From positions 992,001-1,056,000 of the forward strand of contig WHVD01000015.1 of the NCBI GenBank assembly GCA_015178975.1: a DNA stretch of 64,000 bases. Reading direction: 5' to 3'. The DNA is from Hysterangium stoloniferum. Taxonomy: Eukaryota > Basidiomycota > Agaricomycetes > Hysterangiales > Hysterangiaceae. Under the pieces are notes generated by a model. It saw only the letters and a program-made list of their open reading frames with translations. It did no database searches and had not been told where the DNA came from. Below are positions 34,331 to 46,453 of the stretch, one piece after another (position 1 is the first letter of the stretch; the number at the start of each line of letters is the position of its first letter). A program made the translations under genes and the position numbers.

Positions 34331-34895
34331 TGTTACGACCCGTTCCCAGATGTTTCAATATCCGACTTCCGATCTCCCACTTCCGATATCCGATATCCGA
34401 CTACGGAACATCATAGTTACCGTATCATCCGAATTCTTTCCTTGTTCCGCATTTGGTAATTTGTCCGTTGACAAGTATTCACTCGTTTGTCTGTTATATT
34501 CCCATTACGGAATATTGTCTTCCTAATACGTCTTATTGTATTTCCGTTTTAAGAACACTTCCGTTTCCGTCTTATTATGGTCTTAGTTTGTAGTACAATA
34601 ACGAGCAGACTTATATTAGTTTCCGCGAATTTGTACTTTACCTTAGATCTGATATCAACTTAGTTTCTTATTCCTTCTCCCGTCTTTCTGTACGCTCGAT
34701 ATTCGGAACTCTTCGGAACTCTGAATATCCGTATCTTCCATCATAAGTCTCACCTCCGAAATTAAGGACACTGAGCGTTTGCGTAGAGGCACAGCACATA
34801 AGCTGAAGCCGACGTCCTGACCCTATCTAGAAGTTTCCGACTTTCCGGTGACTTCCCGATAGTTCCGGAATAAGTTCCCGACACGGCACTTAACA
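34331..34895 (+). repeat. E2 5' LTR
   Basis: TGTTACGACCCGT to CACTTAACA. TATATTA at 34612-34618 lies 33 nt upstream of AGATCTGATAT (34645-34655), the predicted transcript start. The hairpin GGC-A-CAGC-ACATAA-GCTG-AA-GCC is at 34788-34810. Confidence 0.95.
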
Positions 34896-34897
34896 GT

Positions 34898-34908
34898 ATA
34901 TCAGATCT
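34898..34908 (+). promoter_or_regulatory. E2 primer binding site, self-priming
   Basis: ATATCAGATCT, 2 nt after the LTR, is the exact 11-nt reverse complement of 34645-34655. As in E1, a GT dinucleotide separates LTR and primer site. Confidence 0.75.
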
Positions 34909-34929
34909 CAACTCTGCGACTCGCTCATC

Positions 34930-36156
34930 ATGGGTCCCAAACGCAAAGCTGCCGAAGGACCATCCCAACTTCAATCCCCGTTGCAACTTTACACCACCCA
35001 ACCCGAAACCCCAATTCAGCCGACAACATCAGCTTCAATCGAAGAAGTTACCGAGGAGGTTACCGAGGTAACGAAGGATCCCAATGATCCCCATACTTCC
35101 GACAACAAAGCAGAAGATCAGCCGGAGACATCGAAAAAGAAATCTTCCGACGAACCGACTGAAATGTTGTTTATCAACTCCATTGTGAAATTCGCTGACT
35201 ATTTGAAATCCGCTGAGGATAGTAAAGAATCATCCCGCACCGGAGTCAAAGAACCCGAACCATTTACCGGCAAGGATCTGAAAAAATTGAAGAATTTCCT
35301 TCTCCGATGCCGTTTCAGTTTCCGTGATCGACCCAATGCTTTTAAATCCGACAGTCGAAAAGTCAATTTTGCGCTCTCATATCTCAAGGATACCGCTCAG
35401 GATTGGTTCGAACCCGGATTATCCAGAATATCCGACGAGACACCCGTATGGCTCGACGACTGGGATGCTTTCGTGGAAGAACTGGAAACTAATTTCGGAC
35501 CTTACGATCAATCCAGCGAAGCAGAAACTGAACTAATGACGCTCAAGATGAAGGACAATCAACGAGTTTCCGATTATCTCGTCAAGTTAAATACCCTCGC
35601 CGCACGATGTGGATGGGATGATTCCGCCCTCAGGCACCATTTCTATATGGGACTTCCGTCACGCCTTAAAGACGAAATCTGCAAAGATGGAAAGCCAAAA
35701 ACTCTCCAACTCATGCGAATGAAAGCTCAAACATCTGATGCCCATTATTGGGAACGAAAAGCCGAGGTTTCTCGAGAGAACCCGATGGAACGTTCTCAGA
35801 ACAACAAGGTGTCGACTAGCAAGTCTTCCGGCAACAACTCAGGCAATAATACCGGCTCTGGCACTAATACTGGCAAATCAAATTCCGACCGGGAGAAAGA
35901 CAAGAAATCCAACAAGGAAAAACAGTCAACTTCCGACAAACCCGACATTTCCCATTTGTTGGGCACCGACGGTAAACTCACCCCGAAGGAGAAACAACGA
36001 CGTATGGACAACGACCTCTGCCTTTTCTGCGGGAAAGGTGGACACAAGGTTTCCGACTGTACCGTTAAATCTAGCTCTTCTAAGGCTCGCGCAGCAACTT
36101 CCACTACGACTACAACGTCTAAGGAAAAACCCGCCACGGAGTCGAAAAAAGAGTAA
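34930..36156 (+). CDS. gag: E2 Gag
   Basis: An intact 408-residue Gag starting at ATG 34930 (MGPKRKAAEG), 35 nt after the LTR. Acidic N-terminal third; capsid region from about residue 105 (EPFTGKDLKKLKNFLLRCRF) with WDAFVEELETNFGPYD; Ser/Asn/Lys-rich linker from about 290; CCHC zinc knuckle CLFCGKGGHKVSDC near residue 365. Gag forms the cytoplasmic particle and binds the element RNA. It ends at TAA (36154-36156) right after the slippery run. It is close to the E1 Gag in order and motifs. Of all element genes in the window it is one of only two fully open ones, the other being the E1 antisense gene. Confidence 0.93.
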   Translation: MGPKRKAAEGPSQLQSPLQLYTTQPETPIQPTTSASIEEVTEEVTEVTKDPNDPHTSDNKAEDQPETSKKKSSDEPTEMLFINSIVKFADYLKSAEDSKESSRTGVKEPEPFTGKDLKKLKNFLLRCRFSFRDRPNAFKSDSRKVNFALSYLKDTAQDWFEPGLSRISDETPVWLDDWDAFVEELETNFGPYDQSSEAETELMTLKMKDNQRVSDYLVKLNTLAARCGWDDSALRHHFYMGLPSRLKDEICKDGKPKTLQLMRMKAQTSDAHYWERKAEVSRENPMERSQNNKVSTSKSSGNNSGNNTGSGTNTGKSNSDREKDKKSNKEKQSTSDKPDISHLLGTDGKLTPKEKQRRMDNDLCLFCGKGGHKVSDCTVKSSSSKARAATSTTTTTSKEKPATESKKE

Positions 36157-36191
36157 GCAACCCTCCGGAATCTGCATGGACAGAGGGTTGC
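36145..36191 (+). promoter_or_regulatory. E2 gag-pol -1 frameshift signal
   Basis: Six A's at 36145-36150, GAG, stop TAA, then a stem GCAACCCTC (36157-36165) / GAGGGTTGC (36183-36191). The -1 frame is open from here into the protease. Confidence 0.75.
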
Positions 36192-39100
36192 GTTGACACT
36201 CTCCGTGTTTCCGAGGTTATCCGTCTCAACGCGTCCGCTCTCTCTAATCCCGATTCATTATTTGTAAAACTCGTTTCTGACTTTCTTGGAAATTTAGTGT
36301 TCCGAGCTCTGATAGATTCTGGCTCCACACACTGTTTTGTAGATACCACCTTTGCCACAAAACATAATCTGAAACTCCATTCTGTTCCCGCAATTTCCTT
36401 GCGTCTGTTTGACGGCACTAGCAATACGGCAATTACTCAAGCCTGCGACATGTCTATCTGGTTCCCTTGTGGAACATTCCAGACGGTTACCTTTTTCGTA
36501 ACACAGTTGGACTCTAGCTGTTCGGTAGTTCTTGGATACAACTGGCTCACCCGATATAATCCGTTGATTGACTGGGTATTGGGCAGTATTACTTTCCGGA
36601 CTCCCGACACTTCCATTCCTCCTGCAGCGTCTTTTCCGGCCAACGCCTTTTCGGCATCAATGGCACCTCCAGCTTCTACCGAAACTTCCGAGCCTCCAAA
36701 AATCTCTCTCATCAACGCTTCGGCATTTGTTAGGGCGAGTAAACTGGACGGTTCGCAATGTTTTTCGATCAGCTTAAAAGTTGATGAAGCATCTGGACGT
36801 TTTGCAACTCCAGAATTATCCGAGCTAAAAGCCGACCTGGAAGGAGTTCCCGAAAAATACCATGATTTCGCGGACATTTTCAGTAAGCAAAAAGCTGACA
36901 AGCTTGCACCACATAGGCCCTACGACTTAAAAATCGATATTGAGCCCGGTTCAAACCCTCCGTTAGGACCTATTTACCCATTATCCCAATCGGAACTTTC
37001 GTCTATTCAGGAGTTCTTGGATGAACATCTGTCGATAGGTTTTATCCGTCCCTCAAAGTCTCCGTATGGAGCACCCGTCCTTTTCGTCCGAAAGAAGGAC
37101 GGCTCTCTTCGACTATGTGTCGACTTCAGAGGATTAAATTCCATCACGCGGAAAGACAAGTATCCACTTCCACTCGTTACCGATTTACTCGACGCACCAC
37201 GGAAAGCTCGGATTTACACCAAAATAGACCTCAAACATGCCTATCATTTGGTCTGAATTGCCGAGGGCGACGAATGGAAAACTGCTTTTCGGACTCGCTC
37301 TGGATCCTTTGAATGGTTGGTTATGCCGTTTGGCCTTACCAATGCCCCTTCTGCTTTTCAATGTTTTGTTAATGATATATTTTCCGACATGCTTGACGTA
37401 TGTGTTATAGTCTATTTGGACGACATTTTGGTATTTTCCGAGGATCCCGCTCTTCACGATGAACAGGTCCGTGAAGTTTTCCGACAACTCCGTAAAAACG
37501 GCCTTTTCGCCAACGGTAAAAAATGTTATTTCGACATGGATTCTATTGAATACTTAGGTTTTATCATCGGCCCTGATGGTCTCCGTATGGATGAAACCAA
37601 GGTTCAAGTTGTCCGTGACTGGCCCGAGCCACGGAAGGTCAAGGACATTCAATCATTTTTAGGTTTCGCCAACTTTTACCGTCGTTTTATTCGGAACTAC
37701 TCGGATATTACAGTACCGCTCACTCGTCTTACCCGTAAAACTCAACCATGGGTTTTTGACGACAAATGCCGCTTCGCCTTCCAGACTTTAAAAAATGCTT
37801 TCACTTCTGCCCCAATTCTCTCCCATTGGAAACCTGATGTTCCGATTATTGTGGAAACCGATGCTTCCGATTATGCAATTGCCGCGATTCTTTCCATTCA
37901 AGATTCCGACGGTGAAATTCATCCGGTTGCATTTCTTTCTCGGACACTTTCAGTATCTGAACTCAACTACGACGTTCATGACAAGGAACTTTTGGCAATT
38001 TTCAAAGCTTTTAAACATTGGCGCCATTATCTCGAAGGTTCTGCAACTCCCGTTGACGTTGTTACCGATCACAAAAATCTCGAATATTTTTCTACCACTA
38101 AACTTTTAACCCGCCGGCAGGCCCGTTGGTCTGAATTCCTTTCCGCTTTCAACATGATCATCCGTTTCCGACCCGGACGTCTTGGTGGAAAACCAGATGC
38201 CATGACTCGACGATGGGACGTCTATCCTAAAGAGGGGGAAAGTAACTACGCTGTTGTTAATCCGCATAACTTGAAACCGGTTTTTACAACGCAACAACTT
38301 TCCGCATCTATCCGAGCAACTTCCCTTTACTATCCAATTATGCGTAGCGTCATGATTATGGACATCGAGCAATTACATTACATCAAGATATTCTTTCCGC
38401 ACTCACTTCCGACCCGGCTCTCAAGCCACACCTCGAAGTTCCCGACAATCCCGACCAACCCCGATGGTCACAAGACTCTCAAGGTTTTATCCGTCTCGAT
38501 GGACGTATCTACGTTCCAGATTCCAACAATCTCCAACTCCGCGTACTTCAGTATAAACACGATCATCCAATCTCCGGACATTACGGCATCAACAATACTC
38601 TTGGTTTAATCCGTAGAGAATATACTTGGCCCAACCTCCAAGATTTCGTAACTCAGTTCTGTAAGTCATGCACCACCTGCTTACCCTCCAAGACCCAGAG
38701 GCATAAGCCGTACGGCCTTCTCAAGCAACTCCCGACACCGGAAAAACCCTGGAATTCAATTTCCATGGATTTTATTGAACAACTCCCGACTTCCGAAGGC
38801 TTTACATCCATTCTAGTTGTTGTGGATCGATTCTCGAAACAAGGCATTTTCATACCCACTCATGATACCATCACGTCCTTACAATTAGCGGAACTTTTCA
38901 TTATTCACGTATTTTCCAAACACGGAGTTCCATCTCACGTAACTTCCGATCGAGGCTCTAAGTTCGTTTCCCATTTCTTCCAGGCCCTCGGAAAAGCCCT
39001 CGATATGAAACTACACTTCACCTCGGGATATCACCCGGAAGGTGATGGACAAACGGAACACGTTAATCAAACACTGGAACAATATCTCCGCATCTATTGC

Positions 39101-39847
39101 AACTATCAACAGGACAACTGGAAATCCCTTCTTCCAATCGCAGAATTCGCCTACAATAACTCTCCGAATACAACCACCGGCATATCTCCCTTTTTCGCCA
39201 ATAAAGGCTATAATCCGAATCTCACAGTACACTCCGAACGAGATTTGGCTTCTGTCCGTGCTCAAGAATTTGTTACCGACCTCGACGAATTACATCAAGA
39301 ACTTCGGAAAGCTATTTCTTCCGCACAGGAATATTATCAACGTTCCGTGGACAAAAACAGGATCCCACCTCCTAATTTCAAATTCGGTGATCAGGTTTTT
39401 GTAAAAGCTCAATTCTTCCGTACTACCCGACCTTCTAAAAAACTCGCTAAGAAATTCTTAGGACCTTTCGAAATTATAGCACAAGCCAGTTCACTCTCAT
39501 GGACTCTCCGTCTTCCCGACAGTATGCGAGCAGTCCACCCCGTTTTCCACGTTTCCATGTTAGAACCTTGTGTTCCTAACACATTCCCGGAACGTACTCA
39601 ACCTCCGTCCCCTCCGGTCATCATTGACGGAGAACCCGAGTTTGAAGTTTCCGAAATTTTGGATTCTAAAATCGACAATCACCGACGTACTTGTAAATTG
39701 CTCTACTTAGTCAAATGGGCAGGTTATGAAGGTACCGACAAGGAGACTTCATGGATATTGGCCACGGAACTTGGACATGCGATGGAAATTGTTACTGACT
39801 TCCACACGGCTTATCCAGGCAAACCCGGACCTTTATCATCACTCTAA
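36148..39847 (+). pseudogene. E2 pol with chromodomain, one stop and one frameshift
   Basis: From the frameshift site pol runs through the protease ([11 protein letters not shown] near 36305) and the first part of reverse transcriptase to TGA at 37254-37256; E1 has CGG (Arg) there. It reopens with YLDD (near 37420), RNase H (ETDASDYAIAA near 37855) and stops making sense near 38375. There ATTAC is duplicated, adding 5 bp and sh­ifting the frame. The new frame carries the integrase zinc finger, core (MDFIEQL; HPEGDGQTEHVNQ) and chromodomain (EFEVSEILDSKID, LLYLVKWAGYEGTDKETSW) to TAA at 39845. With two lesions the copy needs help in trans. Confidence 0.93.
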
Positions 39848-39930
39848 TCTTTCCGTTCTTTTCTGTTCAGCTTCTGACACTTCCGTTTTCACACTCGTTC
39901 TAGGTTTTGCAAATCAAAATATTATTAAAA

Positions 39931-41063
39931 CTATCTTAAAGTCTCTGACACCCCAAATCCACCTTCCGGCTCTTCAGCAATTTCCGCACTTTCCACCATA
40001 TCCTGCACCTCTCCATCTTCACTCTCTGACTCTTCCGGCTCTTTTCCCGACCCCCATCTCCGCTCCACACACTCTGCCAATGGATCGTTCGGCTGGTCTT
40101 TCGCCTTATCGGCAAATCGTTCGGATACCGCGATTATACTGATGCTAACCATCATCTTCTCCAGGAAATCGTTTTGCCTCCGGAAGTTCCGGACCAACGA
40201 ACGGAAACCCTTCTCCTGGATCTCATTATGGCGATCCAGTGTTTCCCGCATTTTCCGCATCTCAACCCCGATGAAGACCAATGTATCAACCAATTCCTTA
40301 AGGAGCTCAACGCCCATACCATCCGTACTTGGCACCTTAGTTTCCGCAGTTTTGCTCGCTCCTGAACCTTCCGCAATGGTAGTTTTTTGAGCCTTTTCGC
40401 TTTTTGGAACCCTTTTCGCAGCAAGAGTGTACGGAAGTTTGAGGACCGCGCAGGGATAACAAGTTCCACCCCATTTTACCTTCTGTTTCCAACAGGTTAT
40501 ATCCCGTACAGAACATCGAACACATGGAGTGTCATGGGTGATTTCCATCCATTCCGGAGCCTTGACCTTTTGTTTCTATTTCGGAAGATTAGTCAATTAC
40601 CGATCTTTTGTAGATGCACTTACTTTAGGACTCGAAGGCCCAGCTTCTCCCTCTACCTCCACCTCCACGGCTTTTCGCTGTACGCAACAGTTATCGGTTG
40701 GAACCATGGAAAATTATGGACGGCACTTACTTTTCCTTCCTTTATCCCCTCATGTTGTTTCACCGCATCTAATTCCCGCTGTAACTTCTCCGCCTCTTCC
40801 TTCTCTTTCTGGACCTTCGCCATTTTCCGGATCCACGCTTCCTTCTCCGCTTTCACCCGTTCCACTTCCCGTTTTTCCGCCTCTTCCGCATCCTTCAACT
40901 CCTGCATCAATGCTTTTTCCTCCTCCTCCTGTCACCTTTTCAACTCCTCCATTTTCTGGTGTTTTTGTTGAAGTTCTGCGACCTTCGACATTCTTTGAAG
41001 TACGGATAATTCAGTATCTGAGTCTTCCGGAGTAGTAGTGAACAACGGCCGACGAATCGACAT
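39931..41063 (-). pseudogene. E2 antisense spliced gene, homologue of the E1 antisense gene, one stop
   Basis: Three exons: 41063-40731, 40677-40624 and 40575-39931 (1032 nt, 343 codons plus stop), both introns with GTAAGT donors and TACAG or ATAG acceptors (53 and 48 nt). Start ATG 41063 follows GTATAAAAAC at 41120-41111. Exon 1 encodes a long Glu/Lys/Arg coiled coil and has one TGA (40934-40932). Exon 2 is acidic. Exon 3 has C-x2-C-x6-C-x10-C-x2-C, with Tyr in place of the sixth Cys. Exon sizes and intron positions match the E1 gene closely (321/57/513 nt there), and both share a Pro-Trp-rich lead-in and CYxCAxLK. The pair shows the gene is an ancestral part of these elements. Confidence 0.75.
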
Positions 41064-41249
41064 GCAAGTTGTGGTTGAAGAAACAAAAAACGTTAAATCG
41101 AATATTTGGAGGTTTTTATACTCAGAATAACAGCCGAAATTCTCACCTCCATATTTGCGTAAATTTCACGACACATAACAATCAGCCGTCGCTTCAAAAC
41201 ACTCAGTACCTAATCGCCTCTATGGGATTTCGGCCTAACAGGGGGGTAC

Positions 41250-41828
41250 TGTTACGACCCGTTCCCGGATGTTTCAATATCCGACTTCCGATCTCCCACT
41301 TCCGATCTCCCACTTCCGATATCCGATATCCGACTACGGAACATCATAGTTACCGTATTATCCGAATTCTTTCCTTGTTCCGCATTTGGTAATTTGTCCG
41401 TTGACAAGTATTCACTCATTTGTCTGTTATATTCCCATTATGGAATATTGTCTTCCTAATATGTCTTATTGTATTTCCGTTTTAAGAACACTTCCGTTTC
41501 CGTCTTATTATGGTCTTAGTTTGTAGTACAATAACGAGCAGACTTATATTAGTTTCCGCGAATTTGTACTTTACCTTAGATCTGATATTGACTTAGTTTC
41601 TTATTCCTTCTCCCGTCTTTCTGTACGCTCGATATTCGGAACTCTTCGGAACTCTGAATATCCGTATCTTCCATCATAAGTCTCACCTCCAAAATTAAGG
41701 ACACTGAGTGTTTGCGTAGAGGCGCAGCACATAAGCTGAAGCCGACGCCCTGACCCTATCTAGAAGTTTCCAACTTTCCGGTGACTTCCCAATAGTTCCG
41801 GAATAAGTTCCCAACACGGCACTTAACA
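41250..41828 (+). repeat. E2 3' LTR
   Basis: 579 bp, preceded by the polypurine tract AGGGGGGTAC. It has an extra 14-bp copy of CTTCCGATCTCCCA compared with the 5' LTR. Confidence 0.95.
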
Positions 41829-43986
41829 GGCGTCCATATTTCAAACTGACAGAATGCATGCAAGGAGATATAGATTCCGGAGTTCCTGTGGGAGTTCCGG
41901 GAATCGAGCATGCAGACAGACAAGAGGACTAGAGACTGGGATCAAAGGGAAACTTGTTCAAGGGTCAAACTAGTTCAGGGGTCAAACTTGTTCGAGATTG
42001 AAACTGGATTCTAAGTACATGAATATAGCAGACTTATATAGACTGTGAAATGTAATAATACCAAATCCGGTATTAATGAGAGGCAGAACTATTAACCATT
42101 AAACAAAACAAGTAAATACTAAACTGGGAATTAGGGATGGAACGGAACGGGAGTGGAGAACGAATCATGACAGGTCATTTAACCATAACTGGAGTGGGGC
42201 TCAGTTAGAGGGGTTCCGGAAGTCTGGTCGGAGTCCGGTGACTTGGTGCACAAGATAGTGTTGGGTATAGACAGGCTTAATGTGCAGGAGGTCCAGTGGA
42301 GTCCGGTGGGTTTTCTGATGACTGGTGTGAGAGACGCAGAGACAGATCATAACAGGAGCGGGGTTCTATGCTCTGTTAGAGGGGTTCCAGGAGTCCGGTC
42401 GGAGTCCGGTGACTGGGACATAAGACACAGAGTGTCGGGTGTATGTGGGGTGGAGTTCGGAGTCCGGTGGAGTCCAAGGACTGGCATACGAGACACAGAG
42501 GGTTAGGTGCAGACAGGTGGGGTTCGTACAGAGAGTCAGGCATAAACAAGTTGACGTGCAGGCTCCATGGGAACTCTGGTTGTAACTATACAATATAGAG
42601 GGTCGGGAGCATGTAGGATGGGGTCCAGGGACCCGGAGGCCGGCGGGTTTTCCAGTTCCTGACAGGTGTTTATAATTACTATAATCTCAAATATTTACTA
42701 ATAAAAGTCTTATTTTTACAAAACTCCATCTTTAAATAGTGATATCTATTCTGAAACAATTATATCATCAAAAAACAACCATCAGAAATAGTTCTCCATA
42801 TTACATCTTATACAACCCATAGTTATTTAACAAATTCCATTGTATATAATTTCCTTCCTTTTACAGATGTCTACTAATACTTTTATTAGTACTTTGTTTT
42901 TTAAAAGTTGTAATGCAGCTATTTCCATGTAAAATATGTAAAATATTATTGAAAATTTTTCATACCACAACTGTCTTTATTAAGTAAAACCCCCTATATA
43001 TTCTGGGTATGTCGAACCAAGGAGAAATCTGTTTATATTAACAGATCTATTCCGAAGTAATACATATGTATTTAGTGGTGCCAATGATATACATATGCAT
43101 GGAATGGACTATCTAAAGGTATCTATTTTTTAAAAGTATTAGTGTTTCAAACTACTAATTTTTTTTATTGTCTACTTGTGTCCAGAAAGATTCTTTAGTT
43201 TGTAATGTACGAGAGAGTTGAAATTTTTTGAAATTTTTAAAAACCAAATTATGTTTGAATCACATCCCAGATGTTTCAATGACCTTTAGAGTATATTAGA
43301 ATTTGGTATACTTAATAGTTTTCAGATATCCTCCTAAGGCTATTATTGTCTGTAGGATAAGCTTCTGAGTTGTGCTGTAAAATACATGTGATAAGATGAT
43401 TTATTGTGGATTTCTGGCCCTCCTTATCTACATTTTGATAATTAATTATTTAACTATTTAATTACTTTATGATATCATTACTGAGTCAGTAATGATATTA
43501 TGTTTAACTATTTATTACCCTTTTCTATCCTATGACTCCCATGTCTGAGACAAGGGTTCCAATCTAAGCCTGAACTCAAAGGTTTAGAGGCCAAGATCCA
43601 GGATGGAAGCAAAAGCCAATGACTCATGCTGTCACTGTCACCTGCTGACAAATCATTCCTTCAGTCCCAAATTTGAAGTACCGGGCATGAATGATGATGT
43701 AATGTGTTCCCATGCTTCAAGAGCTCATTGCACAAGGGTAAAGCAAAGTGCCAGGAAACAATAACTAAGTAAATAAGGGTAAAATAATTAGTTAGAAATT
43801 ATAATAAATTAAATAAGTAATAATAGCATAATATGAGTCCATATATACTATTATTATGCAAAGTTAAAAGGAATAAGGCCTTAATTTTCACAATATGCAT
43901 AATAAAATTACAAATAAATTCGAAAGAATATTAAATAATTCAAAGAAAATTAAGAGAACCTTATGAGATAATACTGATACCTCACA

Positions 43987-45267
43987 GGAGTCATTTGACT
44001 CCCTGCCAGACCGAAAGCCTTGGGATCATGTGATTGAGTTGGTTCCTGATGCCAAACCAGCCAACTGCAAGGTCTATCCCATGTTGCTTAACAAACAGGT
44101 GGAATTTGATGCCTTCCTTGCAAAGAATCTCATGACTGGTCATATATACCCATCAAAATCACTGAAAGGAGGATGGTTCCCTGTGATTAGTACAGGACTA
44201 TAGGGCTCTTAATGTGATGACCATTAAAAATTGATACCCACTCCCCCTCATCTCGGAGCTGGTAAATTGGTTGAAGGGCATGCAGTATTTCACAAAGCTC
44301 AACATCTGCTGGGGGTATAACAACATTCAAATTACAGAAGGGAAGGCGGTGTTTCACACCAATCGAGGGCTATTCGAACCACTGGTAATGATCTTTGGAC
44401 TCATAAACAGCCCAGCAATGTTTCAGACCATGATGAATGACATCTTTTGCGATCTGATCATGGAAGGGATGGTCTGCATCCACCTTGACAACATCCTGAT
44501 TTTCACCAGGACACTTGAAGAACATCAATGTGTTCTCATGCTAGTCTTGGACCATCTCTGCACATACAAGCTGTATCTGAAGCTGGAGAAGTGTGAGTTC
44601 GAAAAGACATGGGTTGAATACCTTGGCTTGATCATCTCAGAAAATTGAGCTGAAATGGATTCAGTCAAGGTAGCTGGTGTGCAAGAGTGGCCTGCCCTGA
44701 TAAACCAAAAGGAGGTACAAGCCTTTCTGGGGTTTGTCAACTTCTATTGATGATTCATCTGCAATTTCTCCCACCACACCTGACCACTGTTCAATTTAAC
44801 TTGCAAGGAGATTCCATGAAAATGGTCCTCAGCTGAAAATGATGCCTTTCTCCTTCTCAAGGACCTCATGACAAGTGCACTGATCTTGACGATGCCAGAC
44901 AACTCTAAGCCATTCCGAGTAGAGGCAGATGCTTCCAACTATGCCACTGGGGCTGTCTTGTCACAACAACATGAGGACCTGAAGTGGCATCTGATCGCCT
45001 TCTACTCAAAGAGTCTATCACCTGTCAAAGGCAACTATGAGATCCATGACAAGGAGATGCTCACCATCATCTGCACTTTTGAGGAATGGAGACACTCCCT
45101 TGAAGGAGCATGATTCCTGGTTCAAGTCTGGACAGATCACAAAACGTTGGAGTACTTCATGTTGTCAAAGAAACTCAACCACAGATAAGCACAGTGGTTG
45201 TTGTTTTTAGCATGCTTCACCTTCAAACTGCACCACTGATAGGCAAACCCGACACACTGTCTCACCA
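43987..45267 (+). pseudogene. G reverse transcriptase and RNase H
   Basis: Degenerate gypsy reverse transcriptase (LPDRKPWDHVIELVPDAKP; FGLINSPAMFQTMMNDIF; the YxDD box is now IHLDN) followed by RNase H (FRVEADASNYATGAVLSQQ; NYEIHDKEMLTII). Several stops and frameshifts are present. The segment ends at LTR j (KPDTLSHH). Confidence 0.8.
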
Positions 45268-46088
45268 TGTTAGGGTATGTACACGGTGGGTCTCTGGAGA
45301 AACCCACAGGATAACCAGTAGGACTTGGCTTCAGCTTATAGGCTGCGCCCTTGCGAGATCATGTTGTCCAATTTCAGACAGGCAGATGGGAAACCTGGGG
45401 AGTCTGGGTGGGGGTCGTGGGTTGAGGGGTCATAGGTTGGAGGTCATGGGTCAAGAGGTTGGGAGTCAAAATAAATAAGAGAGATAGATGTGCCAACTGT
45501 GGGCTCTGACTAGTGTGAGTGGTGTAATTCAAGTAGGAGTTTGGAGCGGAAAATGTATTAGATTACTGGGGGGAATCTAAGCCAATTTTCTGACTGGATT
45601 GTATGTACAACATCTGCCAGACTATATAGACCGTGGAATGAATGACATACCACATCCAGTTATAATGAAATGAAACTAGCAAAACATAAAATGGGAATAG
45701 TAAACACCAAATTGGTGTTAGGAATGGGATGGAATGGAGCGGAGTCTGAATTGTGACAAATCATAAACCATAATGGGAAATGGAGTGGGAGTGGAGTCTG
45801 AATTGTGACAGGTCATTTGACTAAAATGGGAACGGGGCTCAGTTAGAGTGATGATGGGTTTTCTGAGTAGGGTCTGGTGACTGATGTGTGGGATGAGGTT
45901 GGACATAGACAGGGATGGAGTCCGGCAGGTAATCCGGTGACTGATACACGATGTAATGAAGTCGAGCATAGACAACTCTGATGTATGGAGTCTGGGCAGG
46001 AGTTCCAGTAAACTGACAATTGGTGCGTATAGGGCATGGGTGCATATGAGTTAGTGGCCAGAGTCTGGCAGGATTTCTGGTCATAACA
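45268..46088 (-). repeat. Solo LTR j, E1-like
   Basis: Reverse-strand LTR from TGTTATGACCAG to CCTAACA (plus strand 46088 to 45268), flanked by CACCA and CATCA (45263-45267 and 46089-46093), one C to T change. 821 bp, CpG-poor, with the decayed hairpin motif near 45325-45350. Confidence 0.8.
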
Positions 46089-46453
46089 CATCAATCCAAC
46101 CATGGCTCAGGTGAGGGGGACAATTCCAACCTCACCCTGCTCAGGCCAGAAGTACTTGTGGTTTGGGTCTTGGAAGGAGTCTCTATGTGGGCCAGAGCAA
46201 GAGTTCCTCACAGCAATTCATCAAGGGAACCAGGATGGTGAACAAGATGAATCACTCATGAAGGTGGTAAAAGAACTGCACAAGTTGAAGGGGCACTCAA
46301 TTCGGTCAGCAGAGTGGTTGGAAGAGGATAGACTGGTGCTGTATCGGGGTAAGATCTACATCCCAGCTGACCCTGAGTTGAGATGTAGGATCATCAAATA
46401 ACACCACAATTCCTGGATTGCAGGCCACACTGGTCAGTGGAAGATGTTGGAAC
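46089..46453 (+). pseudogene. G linker and integrase zinc-finger start
   Basis: Reads KYLWFGSWKESLCGPEQEF, then VLYRGKIYIPADPELRCRII and, after a stop, GHTGQWKMLEL. This is the usual link from RNase H to the HHCC finger. It is cut after GGAAC by the copia-like element at 46454. Confidence 0.75.

Larger units (their letters stand above)
34331..41828 (+). mobile_element. E2: complete Ty3/gypsy chromovirus
   Basis: A 7498-bp element with LTRs of 565 bp (34331-34895) and 579 bp (41250-41828) and the target duplication GGCGT (34326-34330 and 41829-41833). The length difference is one 14-bp tandem duplication. Layout is the same as E1: intact gag, frameshift signal, pol with one stop and one 5-bp insertion, antisense spliced gene with one stop. 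Most LTR differences are CpG transitions. TTCCG is very frequent throughout. It is the innermost and so the youngest layer of the nest. Confidence 0.97.
34081..42664 (-). repeat. Solo LTR e, split by E2
   Basis: Reverse-strand LTR from TGTCAGGAACTGG to CTTAACA, flanked by GGTGT (34076-34080 and 42665-42669). Its own length is about 1.08 kb (34081-34330 and 41834-42664). It carries the conserved leader hairpin (near 34290-34312, reverse strand) with its CpG intact. Confidence 0.85.
34073..43333 (+). mobile_element. Element D, copy 1 (split)
   Basis: Starts GAGGGTGT and ends ATATCCTC, with CTAAG duplicated (34068-34072 and 43334-43338). The D sequence proper is 34073-34080 and 42670-43333; LTR e and E2 lie inside. 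See copy 2 for the whole unit. Confidence 0.8.
30526..43986 (+). repeat. Solo LTR C, copy 1, with nested insertions
   Basis: Starts TGTAATGTATT and ends GATACCTCACA, with GGAGT on both sides (30521-30525 and 43987-43991). Its own sequence is 30526-30895, 31707-31850, 33998-34072 and 43339-43986, about 1.24 kb. The rest is inserted: LTR a, LTR b and element D1. A second copy at 32561-33832 lacks these insertions and confirms the reading. Confidence 0.9.

Noticed and set aside
38375-38384. The ATTAC duplication in E2 pol as a transposon footprint
   Set aside because: LTR elements do not excise. A 5-bp slippage duplication is simpler, and nothing else marks an insertion.
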